A stretch of 38,939 nt of DNA from Acidimicrobiaceae bacterium (GCA_027335685.1 DAHWHN010000030.1:1-38939); one strand, 5' to 3'. Positions 8,124 through 15,516 are shown, numbered from the stretch's first letter. Translations and numbers: made by a program. The notes: generated by a model not told the origin, from the sequence alone.

Positions 8124-8215
8124 AAACATCAGTTCGTGGAACATGTGTTCGTGGCGCTGCTTGACGGGGAACAGATGTTCGTGCGACTGTGGAGCTCGCA
8201 GGCGAACATGTGTAC
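8124..8215. promoter_or_regulatory. array of four LexA (SOS) boxes
   Basis: The actinobacterial SOS box is GAAC-N4-GTTC. Perfect copies lie at 8139-8150 (GAACATGTGTTC) and 8169-8180 (GAACAGATGTTC). One-mismatch copies lie at 8124-8135 (AAACATCAGTTC) and 8204-8215 (GAACATGTGTAC). They fill the divergent lexA/LysM intergenic region. The second perfect site sits between the -35 and -10 of the probable LysM-gene promoter. Strong, shared LexA control of both genes is inferred. Confidence 0.88.
8161..8190 (+). promoter_or_regulatory. probable SOS promoter of the LysM gene
   Basis: TTGACG (8161-8166) and GACTGT (8185-8190) are separated by 18 bp. The first base of the -10 departs from TANNNT, so the match is moderate. 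The spacer contains a perfect LexA box (8169-8180), and another box lies just downstream of the expected transcription start, which would allow tight repression. Confidence 0.5.
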
Positions 8216-8281
8216 GCCACATCGCGGTGCGGTCGGCTGGCGCAGGGTGCGTAGCAGCAGCGCCGTCGCGAGGAGGTCGGG

Positions 8282-8737
8282 ATGGCAGTGGTCGGGTATC
8301 CGGTGACCGGTCCGACGGCCGCGCCACGACGAGGAGCGCATGTGGCTGCCGGGCGTCGAGACCACCTCCGTCTCGTCACGGAGGCGGAGCTGTCCTACGC
8401 GCCCGGTGGCGCGCGGCACGCCCGGTGCGCACCGCGGGCCCGGCACGCGTCGCGTGCACACGGCGTCCTCTCGTTTCTCGCCACGGTCGGCGTGCTCGCG
8501 GGCCTCTGGGCCGGTGCGTCCGCGCTCCGTGCGGCCGGGTCGGCGCCGATCGTCCCGCCGCCGGGCTCCTGGAAGGTGGCCGGCGGCTACGAGCTGGTCG
8601 TGCGACCAGGTCAGACGGTCTGGTCGATCGCGAGCGCCATGGAGCCCGGCGCGGACCCTCGAGCACTTGTCGACGAGATCGACGCCGGGCTTCCCGGCGG
8701 CGTGCTGGTCGCCGGCACCGTGTTGCGCGTGCCGTGA
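8282..8737 (+). CDS. LysM-domain membrane protein, probable SOS-induced cell-division inhibitor
   Basis: A 151-aa protein with a strong ribosome site (GAGGAGG, about 8270-8276). It has a basic N-terminal cytoplasmic part, one transmembrane segment (VLSFLATVGVLAGLWAGASAL, about residues 62-82) and a C-terminal LysM domain starting at YELVVRPGQTVWSIAS. This architecture, together with divergence from lexA and position before nrdR, matches Rv2719c (ChiZ) of M. tuberculosis and YneA of Bacillus, which block septation during the SOS response. Sequence identity outside LysM is low in this family, so the role is inferred from architecture, synteny and the SOS boxes upstream. Confidence 0.82.
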   Translation: MAVVGYPVTGPTAAPRRGAHVAAGRRDHLRLVTEAELSYAPGGARHARCAPRARHASRAHGVLSFLATVGVLAGLWAGASALRAAGSAPIVPPPGSWKVAGGYELVVRPGQTVWSIASAMEPGADPRALVDEIDAGLPGGVLVAGTVLRVP

Positions 8738-8820
8738 GGCTGGTGCACGAGCCGTGGCGCCTTGGGACGTCACGGGCTCTCTGGGCACGCCGTCGTGATC
8801 CGGTCGCTGCGGCGGAGCAC

Positions 8821-8826
8821 TAGCGT
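8821..8826 (+). promoter_or_regulatory. -10 element of a leaderless nrdR promoter
   Basis: TAGCGT fits the TANNNT actinobacterial -10 consensus and ends six bases before the GTG start of nrdR. This spacing places the transcription start on the start codon. No Shine-Dalgarno sequence or good -35 is seen. Confidence 0.5.
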
Positions 8827-8832
8827 CGCAGT

Positions 8833-9360
8833 GTGCGCTGTCCGCGCTGTACCCACCTCGACGACCGTGTCGTCGATTCGCGCGAGGTCGAGCGGGGCAG
8901 CGCGATCCGTCGCCGCAGGGAGTGCCTGGACTGCGGCTTCCGCTTCACGACCTTCGAACGCCTCGGCGACGCGGTTCCCCTGGTCGAGAAGCGCTCCGGC
9001 CAACGCGAGCCGTTCGACCGGGAGAAGGTCGCCGCTGGGGTGCGTGCTGCGTGCAAAAATCGGCCTGTCCCAGAGGACCGGCTGGTCGCGCTGGTCGACG
9101 CCGTCGAGGAGCAGGTGCGCCAGTCCGGTCCCGAGATCACGAGCCAGGAGCTCGGCATCGCCGTCCTCGAGCAGCTACGGGAGATCGACGAGGTCGCGTA
9201 CCTCCGGTTCGCGAGCGTCTACAAGGGATTCGTCGACGCGGGCGACTTCGCCCGGGAGGCCGGATTGCTCACGAAGCAGACGGCCCCGAAGGCCCGTCCG
9301 CCGCTCCACGATCTGGGGAGGCGACCGGACGGCGCGCGCGGCGCGCGCGGCGCGACGTAG
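8833..9360 (+). CDS. nrdR: transcriptional repressor NrdR
   Basis: NrdR is a nucleotide-sensing repressor of ribonucleotide reductase genes. The 175 aa start at GTG 8833. A zinc ribbon uses C3, C6, C31 and C34 (CPRC and CLDC), followed by an ATP-cone domain with [19 protein letters not shown]. The family body ends near FVDAGDF; the last ~35 residues are a low-complexity basic tail that includes GARGARGAT from a 9-bp repeat. No nrd gene is in the window, so the targets lie elsewhere. The lexA-LysM-nrdR order is conserved with Mycobacterium. The gene appears to be transcribed without a leader. Confidence 0.95.
   Translation: MRCPRCTHLDDRVVDSREVERGSAIRRRRECLDCGFRFTTFERLGDAVPLVEKRSGQREPFDREKVAAGVRAACKNRPVPEDRLVALVDAVEEQVRQSGPEITSQELGIAVLEQLREIDEVAYLRFASVYKGFVDAGDFAREAGLLTKQTAPKARPPLHDLGRRPDGARGARGAT
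9331..9357 (+). repeat. 9-bp tandem repeat inside the nrdR 3' end
   Basis: Unit GGCGCGCGC occurs at 9331-9339 and 9340-9348, with a partial third copy to 9357. It stays in frame and encodes GAR-GAR-GAT. The alternating C/G run could adopt non-B DNA. Confidence 0.8.
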
Positions 9361-9370
9361 GGAGCGGGCC

Positions 9371-10108
9371 GTGGCTCCCGGTGGCGCGCGACCAGAGGTC
9401 GTCCGACACGTCCCGCGTCGGGCGCTCGCCGTCTACGCGCACCCCGACGACTGTGAGGTCTCCTGCGGGGGAGCACTCGCGTCGTGGGCGAGCGCCGGCT
9501 GCAGGGTCGAGCTGCTCGTCTGCACGCGCGGGGACAAGGGCTCGACCGAGGGTGTCGACGACGTCGCGCGGCTCGTCGAGCGCCGCGACGGCGAGGTTGC
9601 GGACGCGGCAGCGCGGCTCGGGATCGGCGCGGTCCACCGGCTCGGCTTCGACGACGGATCGCTCGAGAACGACCTCGTCCTGCGCGAAGCGATCGTGCGG
9701 GTCGTGCGCGCCGTGCGGCCGGACGTCGTCGTCTGCCCGGACCCGACGGCTGTGTTCTTCGGCGAGCACTACGTGAACCACCACGACCACCGTGCGCTCG
9801 GCTGGGCCGCTCTCGACGCGGTCGCGCCGGCGGCGTCCTCCCCGCTCTACTTTCCGGACGCGGGTGCAGCCTGGTCGGTGAGCACGCTGTATCTGTCGGG
9901 CTCGCTCGACGCGAACGTCGTCGTCGACGTCTCCGCGTCGATCGCGCAGAAGGCCGACGCCGTGCTGTGCCACGGGAGCCAGCTCGGCGGCGAAGGCGAG
10001 TGGTTCGGCGTGGCAGTTCGCGAACGTGCCGAAGAGCTCGGCCGCGAGGCCGGGCTCGCGTTCGCCGAGACCTTCCGGCGCGTCCAGCTCGGCCCTGCGC
10101 GGTCGTGA
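9371..10108 (+). CDS. PIG-L/LmbE family deacetylase
   Basis: Zn-dependent N-acetylglucosaminyl deacetylase family, 245 aa from GTG 9371 with a GGGAGCGGG ribosome site at 9360-9368. The metal-binding AHPDD motif is at residues 23-27 and the second motif NHHDHRALG lies mid-protein. Actinobacterial members include MshB (mycothiol synthesis) and Mca (mycothiol S-conjugate amidase); the short length and sequence around AHPDDCE do not settle which, and a general PIG-L hydrolase is equally likely. It is followed by dinB with a 4-bp overlap, which may reflect a detoxification or damage theme but is not proof. Confidence 0.88.
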   Translation: MAPGGARPEVVRHVPRRALAVYAHPDDCEVSCGGALASWASAGCRVELLVCTRGDKGSTEGVDDVARLVERRDGEVADAAARLGIGAVHRLGFDDGSLENDLVLREAIVRVVRAVRPDVVVCPDPTAVFFGEHYVNHHDHRALGWAALDAVAPAASSPLYFPDAGAAWSVSTLYLSGSLDANVVVDVSASIAQKADAVLCHGSQLGGEGEWFGVAVRERAEELGREAGLAFAETFRRVQLGPARS

Positions 10109-11658
10109 GAGCCTTCGCGGGCGTGCCGGGACCAGGCGGCGTCGCCGAGAGCCGGGATCGACCCGGTTGCACCAGGTCGCTCTGCGCTCCGGTGCTGGCT
10201 GGGGGCAGCGCCTGCTCCGGTGCGTCGGGACTCGAGATCGTCCATCTCGACATGGACTGCTTCTTCGCCGCCGTCGAGGTGCTCGACGACCCGCGCCTTG
10301 CCGATCGGCCGGTCGTCGTCGGCGGGACGGGTGCTCGCGGCGTCGTCGCCTCGGCGTCCTACCTCGCGCGCGTCGCCGGCGTCCGCTCGGCGATGCCGAC
10401 GGCAACCGCCCGCCGGCTCTGCCCCGACGCCGCCTTCCTGCCGGGTCGCTTCGACCGGTACCGGAGCGTGAGCGCCGCCCTGCGGTCGATCCTCACCGAC
10501 GTGACCCCTCTCGTCGAGCCCGTCGCGCTCGACGAGGCCTACCTCGACGTCTCGGGTGCGCACCGCAGGTCCGGACCGAGCTGCGAGATCGCGGCTGGCC
10601 TCCGACTGCGCGTCCGCCGAGAGCTCGGGCTCGACTGCGCAGTCGGCGTGGGCCGGACCAAGCTCGTCGCGAAGCTCGCGTCGAAGGCAGCCAAGCCCGT
10701 CGTCGGGCCGGCCGGAGTCGAGCCGGGTCCCGGCGTGGTCGTCGTCCCCGCGGCCGACGAGCTCGCGTTCGTGTCCCGGCACCCGGTGCGCGCCCTTCCC
10801 GGCGTCGGCCCGAAGACGGCCGAGCGGCTCGGCCGCTACGGGATCTCGGCCGTCGGCGACCTCGCCGCCGTCAGTGACGAGAGCCTCGAGCGCCTACTCG
10901 GCGCGTCCCTCGGGCGCCAGGTGCATCGCCTCGCACGAGGCGACGACACGCGGCCCGTCGTCGCCGTGCGTGCCGCTCGGTCGATCGGCCACGAGGAGAC
11001 GTTCGACCGCGACATCCGCGACCTGTCTGCACTCGAACGCCACGTCCGAGCGGCCGCCGAGCGCGTCGCGAGCCGTTGCACCGACGGCGCAGTGGTGGCC
11101 AGGACGGTCACCGTGAAGGTGCGCCTCGCCGACTTCTCGACCGTGACACGCTCGCGGACGCTCTCGTCGCCGACGGCGAGCGCGGCGGTCGTCGCGGGGG
11201 TCGCCACCGCGCTCCTCCGCGAGCTCGCGCCGCGAGCGGGCGTCCGGCTCGTCGGCGTCCAGGTCTCGGGTCTCGCCGACGGATCACGCCCGAGGGTCGA
11301 GCAGCTCGAGCTCTTCGCTGAGCCGCCCTGCCGCTCGGCCGCGCCGCCGGGCGCGCATGGCCCGGGCACGAGCACGCGAGTCGCGGTCGCCGCGGTCGCC
11401 GACGCGATACGCCGCCGCTACGGGCCGCGTGCGATCGCCGCAGCCGCCGACGCGGTCGCGCCGGCGCCGACCCGACCGCCGCTCCCCGGGGCCGTGCCGG
11501 TGACGTGCCCGCCTGAGGCGTGCGGGCCGGCTGCGTGCGTTGTCGGTCCGCCGGCACTGCGCGAGAATGGGGCCGTGGGCCCAAGAGGGCAGCGGTCCGG
11601 TCAAGCCGCGCCGCTCGAGGACGTGACGCTGTATTCGCCTGGCCCAGGCGGCGTGTAG
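10105..11658 (+). CDS. dinB: DNA polymerase IV (Y family), with long terminal extensions
   Basis: DinB carries out error-prone translesion synthesis. Catalytic carboxylates are in HLDMDCFFAAVE and DEAYLDVS; the thumb/little-finger regions include GVGRTKLVAKLAS, LPGVGPKTAERLG (helix-hairpin-helix) and SIGHEETF. A sliding-clamp-binding motif QLELF is present after the little finger. From GTG 10105 (overlapping the previous stop as GTGA) the protein is 517 aa, with about 45 residues before the conserved core and about 110 after QLELF; typical DinB is 350-420 aa. GTG codons at 10123 and 10192 are alternative starts. No LexA box was seen immediately upstream, so SOS control is not evident here. 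Confidence 0.92.
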   Translation: MRAFAGVPGPGGVAESRDRPGCTRSLCAPVLAGGSACSGASGLEIVHLDMDCFFAAVEVLDDPRLADRPVVVGGTGARGVVASASYLARVAGVRSAMPTATARRLCPDAAFLPGRFDRYRSVSAALRSILTDVTPLVEPVALDEAYLDVSGAHRRSGPSCEIAAGLRLRVRRELGLDCAVGVGRTKLVAKLASKAAKPVVGPAGVEPGPGVVVVPAADELAFVSRHPVRALPGVGPKTAERLGRYGISAVGDLAAVSDESLERLLGASLGRQVHRLARGDDTRPVVAVRAARSIGHEETFDRDIRDLSALERHVRAAAERVASRCTDGAVVARTVTVKVRLADFSTVTRSRTLSSPTASAAVVAGVATALLRELAPRAGVRLVGVQVSGLADGSRPRVEQLELFAEPPCRSAAPPGAHGPGTSTRVAVAAVADAIRRRYGPRAIAAAADAVAPAPTRPPLPGAVPVTCPPEACGPAACVVGPPALRENGAVGPRGQRSGQAAPLEDVTLYSPGPGGV

Positions 11659-11674
11659 TGGAGAGGGGGAGCGG

Positions 11675-12052
11675 GTGCCGCTTTCCGAGGAAGAGCAACG
11701 GATCCTCCAGGAGATGGAGCAGAGGCTCTACGAGAACGACCGTGCCTTCGTCGACCGCGTCCGCTCGGAGGGTCCCCGCTCCGCCGCCAGCCGCTCGATG
11801 CGCTGGTCCGTCGTCGTCTTCCTCTCCGGCTTCGCGGTTCTCCTGCTCGCCTTCAGGAGCTCCTTGCTCGTCGGGACCTTCGGCTTCCTCGTCATGTTGC
11901 TCGGTGTCCTGACCTTCGAGCGCAGCGCCCGGCAGGCCATCGGCGGCCGCGCGCAGCAAGGCGGCTCGCCGCAGCCCCGACACAAGGCGCGCCCGGGAGA
12001 GCTGGTGCTGATCGGGCGGCGGATCCGGTCCCGCATGCGGCGCGAGCGCTGA
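11675..12052 (+). CDS. DUF3040 membrane protein
   Basis: A 125-aa protein with the family N-terminus MPLSEEEQRILQEMEQRLY and two predicted transmembrane helices (WSVVVFLSGFAVLLLAF and VGTFGFLVMLLGVLTF), then a basic C-terminal tail. The GTG at 11675 has the purine-rich GAGAGGGGGAGCGG upstream. DUF3040 proteins are common in actinobacteria near the mraZ/dcw cluster (Rv2169c in M. tuberculosis). Their function is unknown; membrane location is predicted. Confidence 0.9.
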   Translation: MPLSEEEQRILQEMEQRLYENDRAFVDRVRSEGPRSAASRSMRWSVVVFLSGFAVLLLAFRSSLLVGTFGFLVMLLGVLTFERSARQAIGGRAQQGGSPQPRHKARPGELVLIGRRIRSRMRRER

Positions 12053-12063
12053 GCAACTGCGCG

Positions 12064-12345
12064 GTGGGCGCACGCCGGTGCCTGGCGTGGGCTCGGGTCG
12101 CCGTCGCCGTCGCGGTGTCACCGCGGTGCTGGTTCGAAGCCACGAGGACGGTGGCCGTGCTCGCCGGGGCGCGCAGGACGCACAGGCTGGCGCTGCGTCC
12201 CGACCGTGCGTGGCTCGCCTTTCGCCTGGAGACCGCCTACGGCGACGCCGACGCTGTGCCGTCCCCGGGGGAGGTCCTCGAGCTGCTGGCCTGGCAGGCT
12301 CGCGCGCGTCGCTTTGCCGCGAGCTCGAGTGGTCGCGCGCGCTAG
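12064..12345 (+). CDS. small hypothetical protein
   Basis: A 93-aa reading frame from GTG 12064, 11 bp after the DUF3040 stop and with no clear ribosome site. The C-terminal half (RPDRAWLAFRLETAYGD, GEVLELLAWQARARR) has a balanced mixture of charged and hydrophobic residues and strong G/C at third codon positions, unlike the Arg/Ala-rich shadow frames over the same DNA. A later GTG near 12115 would shorten it by 17 residues. I do not recognise the family. Confidence 0.45.
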   Translation: MGARRCLAWARVAVAVAVSPRCWFEATRTVAVLAGARRTHRLALRPDRAWLAFRLETAYGDADAVPSPGEVLELLAWQARARRFAASSSGRAR

Positions 12346-12395
12346 CCTCCTGGCGATGAGGGTGCCCGGAGCCACCGGAGCGGTGCGGAGCTGAC

Positions 12396-12926
12396 GTGAC
12401 CGGGCGGGCTCTCGTGCTGAACGCGACGTACGAGCCGCTCTGCGTCGTGTCGTCACGGCGTGCGCTCGTGCTCGTCCTCGGCGACAAGGCGGAGCTCGTC
12501 CACGGCACGGGACGGCAGTACCGCTCCGAGCGTGCCTGCTTTCCGGAGCCGTCGGTCGTCCGGCTGTCGCAGTACGTGCGGATCCCGCGCCAGACCAAGG
12601 TCGCGATCTCGCGCCGGTCCGTGTTCGCGCGCGACGGTCACCGCTGCCAGTACTGCGGGTCCCCGGCGGAGAACATCGACCACGTCGTCCCGCGCAGCCG
12701 CGGTGGCGCCCACAGCTGGGACAACGTCGTGGCGTGCTGCCGGCGGTGCAACGCCGCCAAGGAGGACTACCTGCCCGACGAAGCGGGCTTCGTCCTGCGC
12801 GAGCAGCCGAGGGCGCCGCGCTCTCGGGTCTGGCTCCTCGCCGCGAGCGGCGAGGTGTGCGAGGAGTGGGCGCCCTACGTCGCTCCCGTGCTCGGCGCCG
12901 CCGGCCGCCGCGATCCCGCTGCCTGA
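12396..12926 (+). CDS. HNH endonuclease
   Basis: A 176-aa protein from GTG 12396, with GGAG five bases upstream. The N-terminus VLNATYEPLCVVSSRRALVL is characteristic of a widely conserved actinobacterial HNH family. Zinc and catalytic positions: C84 and C87 (CQYC), D95-H96 (DHVVPRSRGG), N110 and C115/C118. The family is a probable nuclease whose cellular substrate is not established. It is not linked to a restriction, toxin or phage gene here. A lipoate-ligase-like gene follows after 22 bp. Confidence 0.9.
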   Translation: MTGRALVLNATYEPLCVVSSRRALVLVLGDKAELVHGTGRQYRSERACFPEPSVVRLSQYVRIPRQTKVAISRRSVFARDGHRCQYCGSPAENIDHVVPRSRGGAHSWDNVVACCRRCNAAKEDYLPDEAGFVLREQPRAPRSRVWLLAASGEVCEEWAPYVAPVLGAAGRRDPAA

Positions 12927-12948
12927 CGATCCGGTCGAGGTCGCCGCG

Positions 12949-13650
12949 GTGCCCGGCACCGACCCGGCCTGGACCGTCGTCGAGCGCTGCGCAGCTGCAG
13001 GCGAGCTCGTCACGTCGCTCCCCGACGCCGGGGGGGCGCGCCTTGCCTGCCTGTGCGTGCCGGTCGCTCCCGCTCTCGTCCTCGGCAGCGCGCAGCAGAC
13101 CAGCGCCGCGGATGCCGCGGCGCTCGACCGGCGTGGCGTCGACGTCGTGCACCGGCGCAGCGGAGGGGGAGCGGTCCTCGTCGCTCCAGCCGACCAGGTC
13201 TGGCTCGACGTCTTCCTGCCGTCCCGGGACCCGCTCGTGGTCGCGGACGTGGGTCGGTCGGCCTGGTGGTTCGGCGAGCTCTGGCGGAGCGCCCTGACGA
13301 GTTGCGGTCTCCCGCCGGGTGATCTCGAGGTCCACCGCGCCGGGCTCGAGCCGGGTCCGTGGTCCCGGATCGCCTGCTTCGCGGGGCTCGGACCGGGCGA
13401 GGTCACCTACCGCGGCCGCAAGCTCGTCGGGATCTCGCAGCGACGGACCCGGGCCGGAGCCTGGCTCCACTCGATGGCGCCCAGCAGGTTCGACTCGGCG
13501 CTCCTCGTCGAGCTGCTCGGTCTCGACCAGGCAGGGCGTGACACCCTGCGTCGCGTGCTCGATCGCTGCGTGGCGACCCTGCCGGTCGCGCCGGAGCGGG
13601 TCACGAGCGCACTGCGCGTCGCCCTCGCACGGCGTGACGCGGGCCGGTAG
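12949..13650 (+). CDS. lipoate/biotin protein ligase family protein
   Basis: BPL/LplA/LipB-fold protein, 233 aa. The GTG at 12949 is the first start in frame after the HNH gene and has GAGG eight bases upstream. The cofactor-binding motif RRSGGGAVLVAP is at residues 69-80 and the catalytic-type Lys is K158 in YRGRKLVGISQRR, with HSMAPSRF after it. These mark octanoyl/lipoyl transfer enzymes, but this short actinobacterial branch has no firm role; a lipoate-scavenging or regulatory function is possible. No lipoyl-domain gene is adjacent. Confidence 0.82.
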   Translation: MPGTDPAWTVVERCAAAGELVTSLPDAGGARLACLCVPVAPALVLGSAQQTSAADAAALDRRGVDVVHRRSGGGAVLVAPADQVWLDVFLPSRDPLVVADVGRSAWWFGELWRSALTSCGLPPGDLEVHRAGLEPGPWSRIACFAGLGPGEVTYRGRKLVGISQRRTRAGAWLHSMAPSRFDSALLVELLGLDQAGRDTLRRVLDRCVATLPVAPERVTSALRVALARRDAGR

Positions 13651-13665
13651 CGTCGCTCGGCAATG

Positions 13666-13699
13666 CCGACCCGCCCGACCCGCCCGACCCGCCCGACCG
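13666..13699. repeat. 9-bp tandem repeat upstream of the methyltransferase
   Basis: CCGACCCGC is repeated three times (13666-13692) with most of a fourth copy. It lies in the 95-bp gap between the ligase-like gene and the methyltransferase. Nothing else was recognised in the gap. Confidence 0.9.
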
Positions 13700-13745
13700 C
13701 TCGACTGGAGCCGAGAAAGCCGGACGCGACCCGGATGCTCGCCCG

Positions 13746-14615
13746 ATGACGAGCGCACCGGCCGCGGGTGACTGGGACGAGCTCGACAGCGCCTACGCCC
13801 GCTTCCTCGACGACAACCCGGTCCCACCGGGCGGCTCGCTGCTCGCCCAGACGATCCTCACCGGTGCGGCGCGCCGGAGCCTGCTGCCGCTGCTCGAGGT
13901 GGCGCCGGGAGCAAGCGTCCTCGACCTCGGGACGGGCTACGCCCCGGTGCTCCTCGAGCTCGCGCGCCGACGCGCCGTGCGCGGGTTGGGCATCGACACC
14001 GACGCCGAGGTCCTCGCGGCGGCCGAGGCGATCACGGGCTCGCTCGCCTCGTGGCTCCACGAGGGATCCTCGCTCCGCTTCCGTCTCGGCGAGGCAGGTT
14101 CTCTCGACCTCGAGGACGCGACGTTCGACCTCGTGTGCGCGCGCCTTCTCTTCCAGCATCTCGCAGATCCCGCTGCGGCCGTCCGCGAGTGCCGGCGTGT
14201 CCTGCGCCCCGGCGGGCGCGCCGTCGTGTTCGACGTCGACGACGGCTTCAGCGTGACCTACCCGGAGCCGTCTCCTGAGCTCGGTCGGCTCGAGGCGGCA
14301 TTCGACCGCTCCCAGTCCCTGCGAGGCGGGGATCGCGAGATCGGGCGCAAGCTCACGACCTACTTCGCAGATGCAGGGTTCGCAATCGAATCGGTCCAGC
14401 TGCTCGCGCAGGCTCAGCACGTCGCGGCCGTCCAGGGTGGCGCGTCGAGGGCGGTCAACGTCGCCCGTCTGCGTGCGGCGCGTGCGGGGATCGTGGACGC
14501 GGGGCTGATGGCCGTAGCCGAGTTCGACCGGTGCCTCGCAGCCTACGAGGCGGAGCCTGCCGTCCCGCGCTTTCGAGCCGAGAGCCAGGTCGTCGTCGTC
14601 GCGATCCGCACCTGA
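13746..14615 (+). CDS. class I SAM-dependent methyltransferase
   Basis: A 289-aa protein from ATG 13746. Motif I is VLDLGTGYAP (about residues 58-67), the acidic loop is GLGIDTD, and the post-motif region LRPGGRAVVFDVDDG follows the standard Rossmann order. Substrate is not predictable; the N-terminal FLDDNPVPPGGSLLAQTIL is not diagnostic. No ribosome site is obvious. A terminator-like hairpin follows immediately, so this gene probably ends the transcript before the mra promoter. Confidence 0.85.
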   Translation: MTSAPAAGDWDELDSAYARFLDDNPVPPGGSLLAQTILTGAARRSLLPLLEVAPGASVLDLGTGYAPVLLELARRRAVRGLGIDTDAEVLAAAEAITGSLASWLHEGSSLRFRLGEAGSLDLEDATFDLVCARLLFQHLADPAAAVRECRRVLRPGGRAVVFDVDDGFSVTYPEPSPELGRLEAAFDRSQSLRGGDREIGRKLTTYFADAGFAIESVQLLAQAQHVAAVQGGASRAVNVARLRAARAGIVDAGLMAVAEFDRCLAAYEAEPAVPRFRAESQVVVVAIRT

Positions 14616-14621
14616 GCGGCA

Positions 14622-14639
14622 CCTCGACGCCTGTCGAGG
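14622..14639 (+). terminator. hairpin after the methyltransferase gene
   Basis: CCTCGAC and GTCGAGG form a perfect 7-bp stem with a GCCT loop, seven bases after the stop codon. There is only a short AAAG after it and no U tract, common for high-GC actinobacteria. Confidence 0.6.
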
Positions 14640-14660
14640 AAAGCGCCACTGTTTGTCGGA

Positions 14661-14705
14661 GGTGCCGGACGTGCCGGAGGTGCCGGAGGTGCCGGAGGTG
14701 CCGGC
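14661..14705. repeat. 9-bp tandem repeat in the region before mraZ
   Basis: Five units of GGTGCCGGA (second and fifth with one change) lie within the 411-bp gene-free stretch 14616-15026. The rest of that stretch up to about 14915 shows no recognisable gene; a Val-Pro-Glu-rich reading frame across it looks spurious. Confidence 0.9.
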
Positions 14706-14919
14706 GTCGGGCCTGCCTCGGCCGCCTGCGGGCCGTGCCGGCCCGGATGCGCGCTCGTGCGGTGGCCGGGCCTGCGTCCGGGGAGGACGCGTGTGTGCGC
14801 GCCCCGGCTCGGCGCCCCGGCCACGTGCAGCCGCGGGCCCTGGCGCGGTCGCAGCGGGGCTGGTCCTGCAGGCGGTCGCTGCCCACGGCCACGCACGGTG
14901 GCGCGCACGCGAGGAACTG

Positions 14920-14975
14920 TGGTTGACGGTGGAGGGGACGACACATACAGTGGTGCGAAGTGGAGGGTAGGGGAG
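14920..14975 (+). promoter_or_regulatory. putative MraZ operator (TGG repeats, 10-bp spacing)
   Basis: TGGTT (14920), TGGAG (14930), TGGTG (14951), TGGAG (14961) and GGGAG (14971) fall on a near 10-bp period, with one missing element at about 14940. They overlap both promoter hexamers. E. coli MraZ binds TGGGN direct repeats with 5-bp spacers at its own promoter, the same geometry. Autorepression by MraZ is inferred. Confidence 0.55.
14923..14951 (+). promoter_or_regulatory. main promoter of the mraZ/dcw operon
   Basis: TTGACG (14923-14928), a 17-bp spacer and TACAGT (14946-14951) form a near-consensus housekeeping promoter. Transcription would start near 14958, leaving a leader of about 70 bases before the mraZ TTG start. 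Confidence 0.75.
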
Positions 14976-15026
14976 GACGGGTGCGCCGCGAACCGTCTGT
15001 CCGGGCCATGGAGAGGGTCGTCCGCG

Positions 15027-15413
15027 TTGCCGGTCGGAACGAGGTTCATCGGGAGCTACGAGCACGCCCTCGATGCCAAGGGTCGCGTCATCCTCCCGGC
15101 CAAGCTCCGGTCGCACTTTGTCGACGGAGCGTTCCTGTCGCCCCACCTCGACGATTGCGTCGCCCTGTGGACCCAGGAGGCCTTCGACGAGGAGGCCGCG
15201 GCGCGACTTGCCTCCTCCGAGGTCGACGCCCGGGCGCGCAACGACGTTCGGACATGGGCGTCGCAGGTGAGCGAGGTGGCTGTCGACAACCAGGGCCGGA
15301 TGCCGATCCCTCCCGGGCTCCGGGCCCACGCCCGCATCGAGCAGGACGTCCTGATCGTCGGGATGATCAACCGGATCGAGCTCTGGAGCCCGCGCGTCTG
15401 GGCTGCCCGATGA
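15027..15413 (+). CDS. mraZ: transcriptional regulator MraZ
   Basis: MraZ is an AbrB-like DNA-binding protein, first gene of the division and cell wall cluster, which represses its own operon. The 128 aa contain two MraZ repeats, the first with SYEHALDAKGRVILPAKLR and the second with VDNQGRMPIPPGLR. The probable transcription start near 14958 means the start codon must lie downstream; no ATG or GTG is in frame there, so TTG 15027, preceded by GAGAGGG (15011-15017), is chosen. A TTG start is a natural way to keep this regulator scarce. The next gene, rsmH, begins after a 207-bp structured gap. Confidence 0.92.
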   Translation: MPVGTRFIGSYEHALDAKGRVILPAKLRSHFVDGAFLSPHLDDCVALWTQEAFDEEAAARLASSEVDARARNDVRTWASQVSEVAVDNQGRMPIPPGLRAHARIEQDVLIVGMINRIELWSPRVWAAR

Positions 15414-15516
15414 CCGGCCACCTTCGTGCGACGTGGCGGTCGGCCGGTGTCGAGTGACCCGCGCGTCGCGCGTGCCGGACTGCCGGCATGCCGTCCCGCT
15501 CGCCTCCGGTCCATCC

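Noticed and set aside
14653-14970. 105-aa Val-Pro-Glu-repeat protein before mraZ
   Set aside because: It is created by the 9-bp repeat, has no ribosome site, and runs across the mra promoter.
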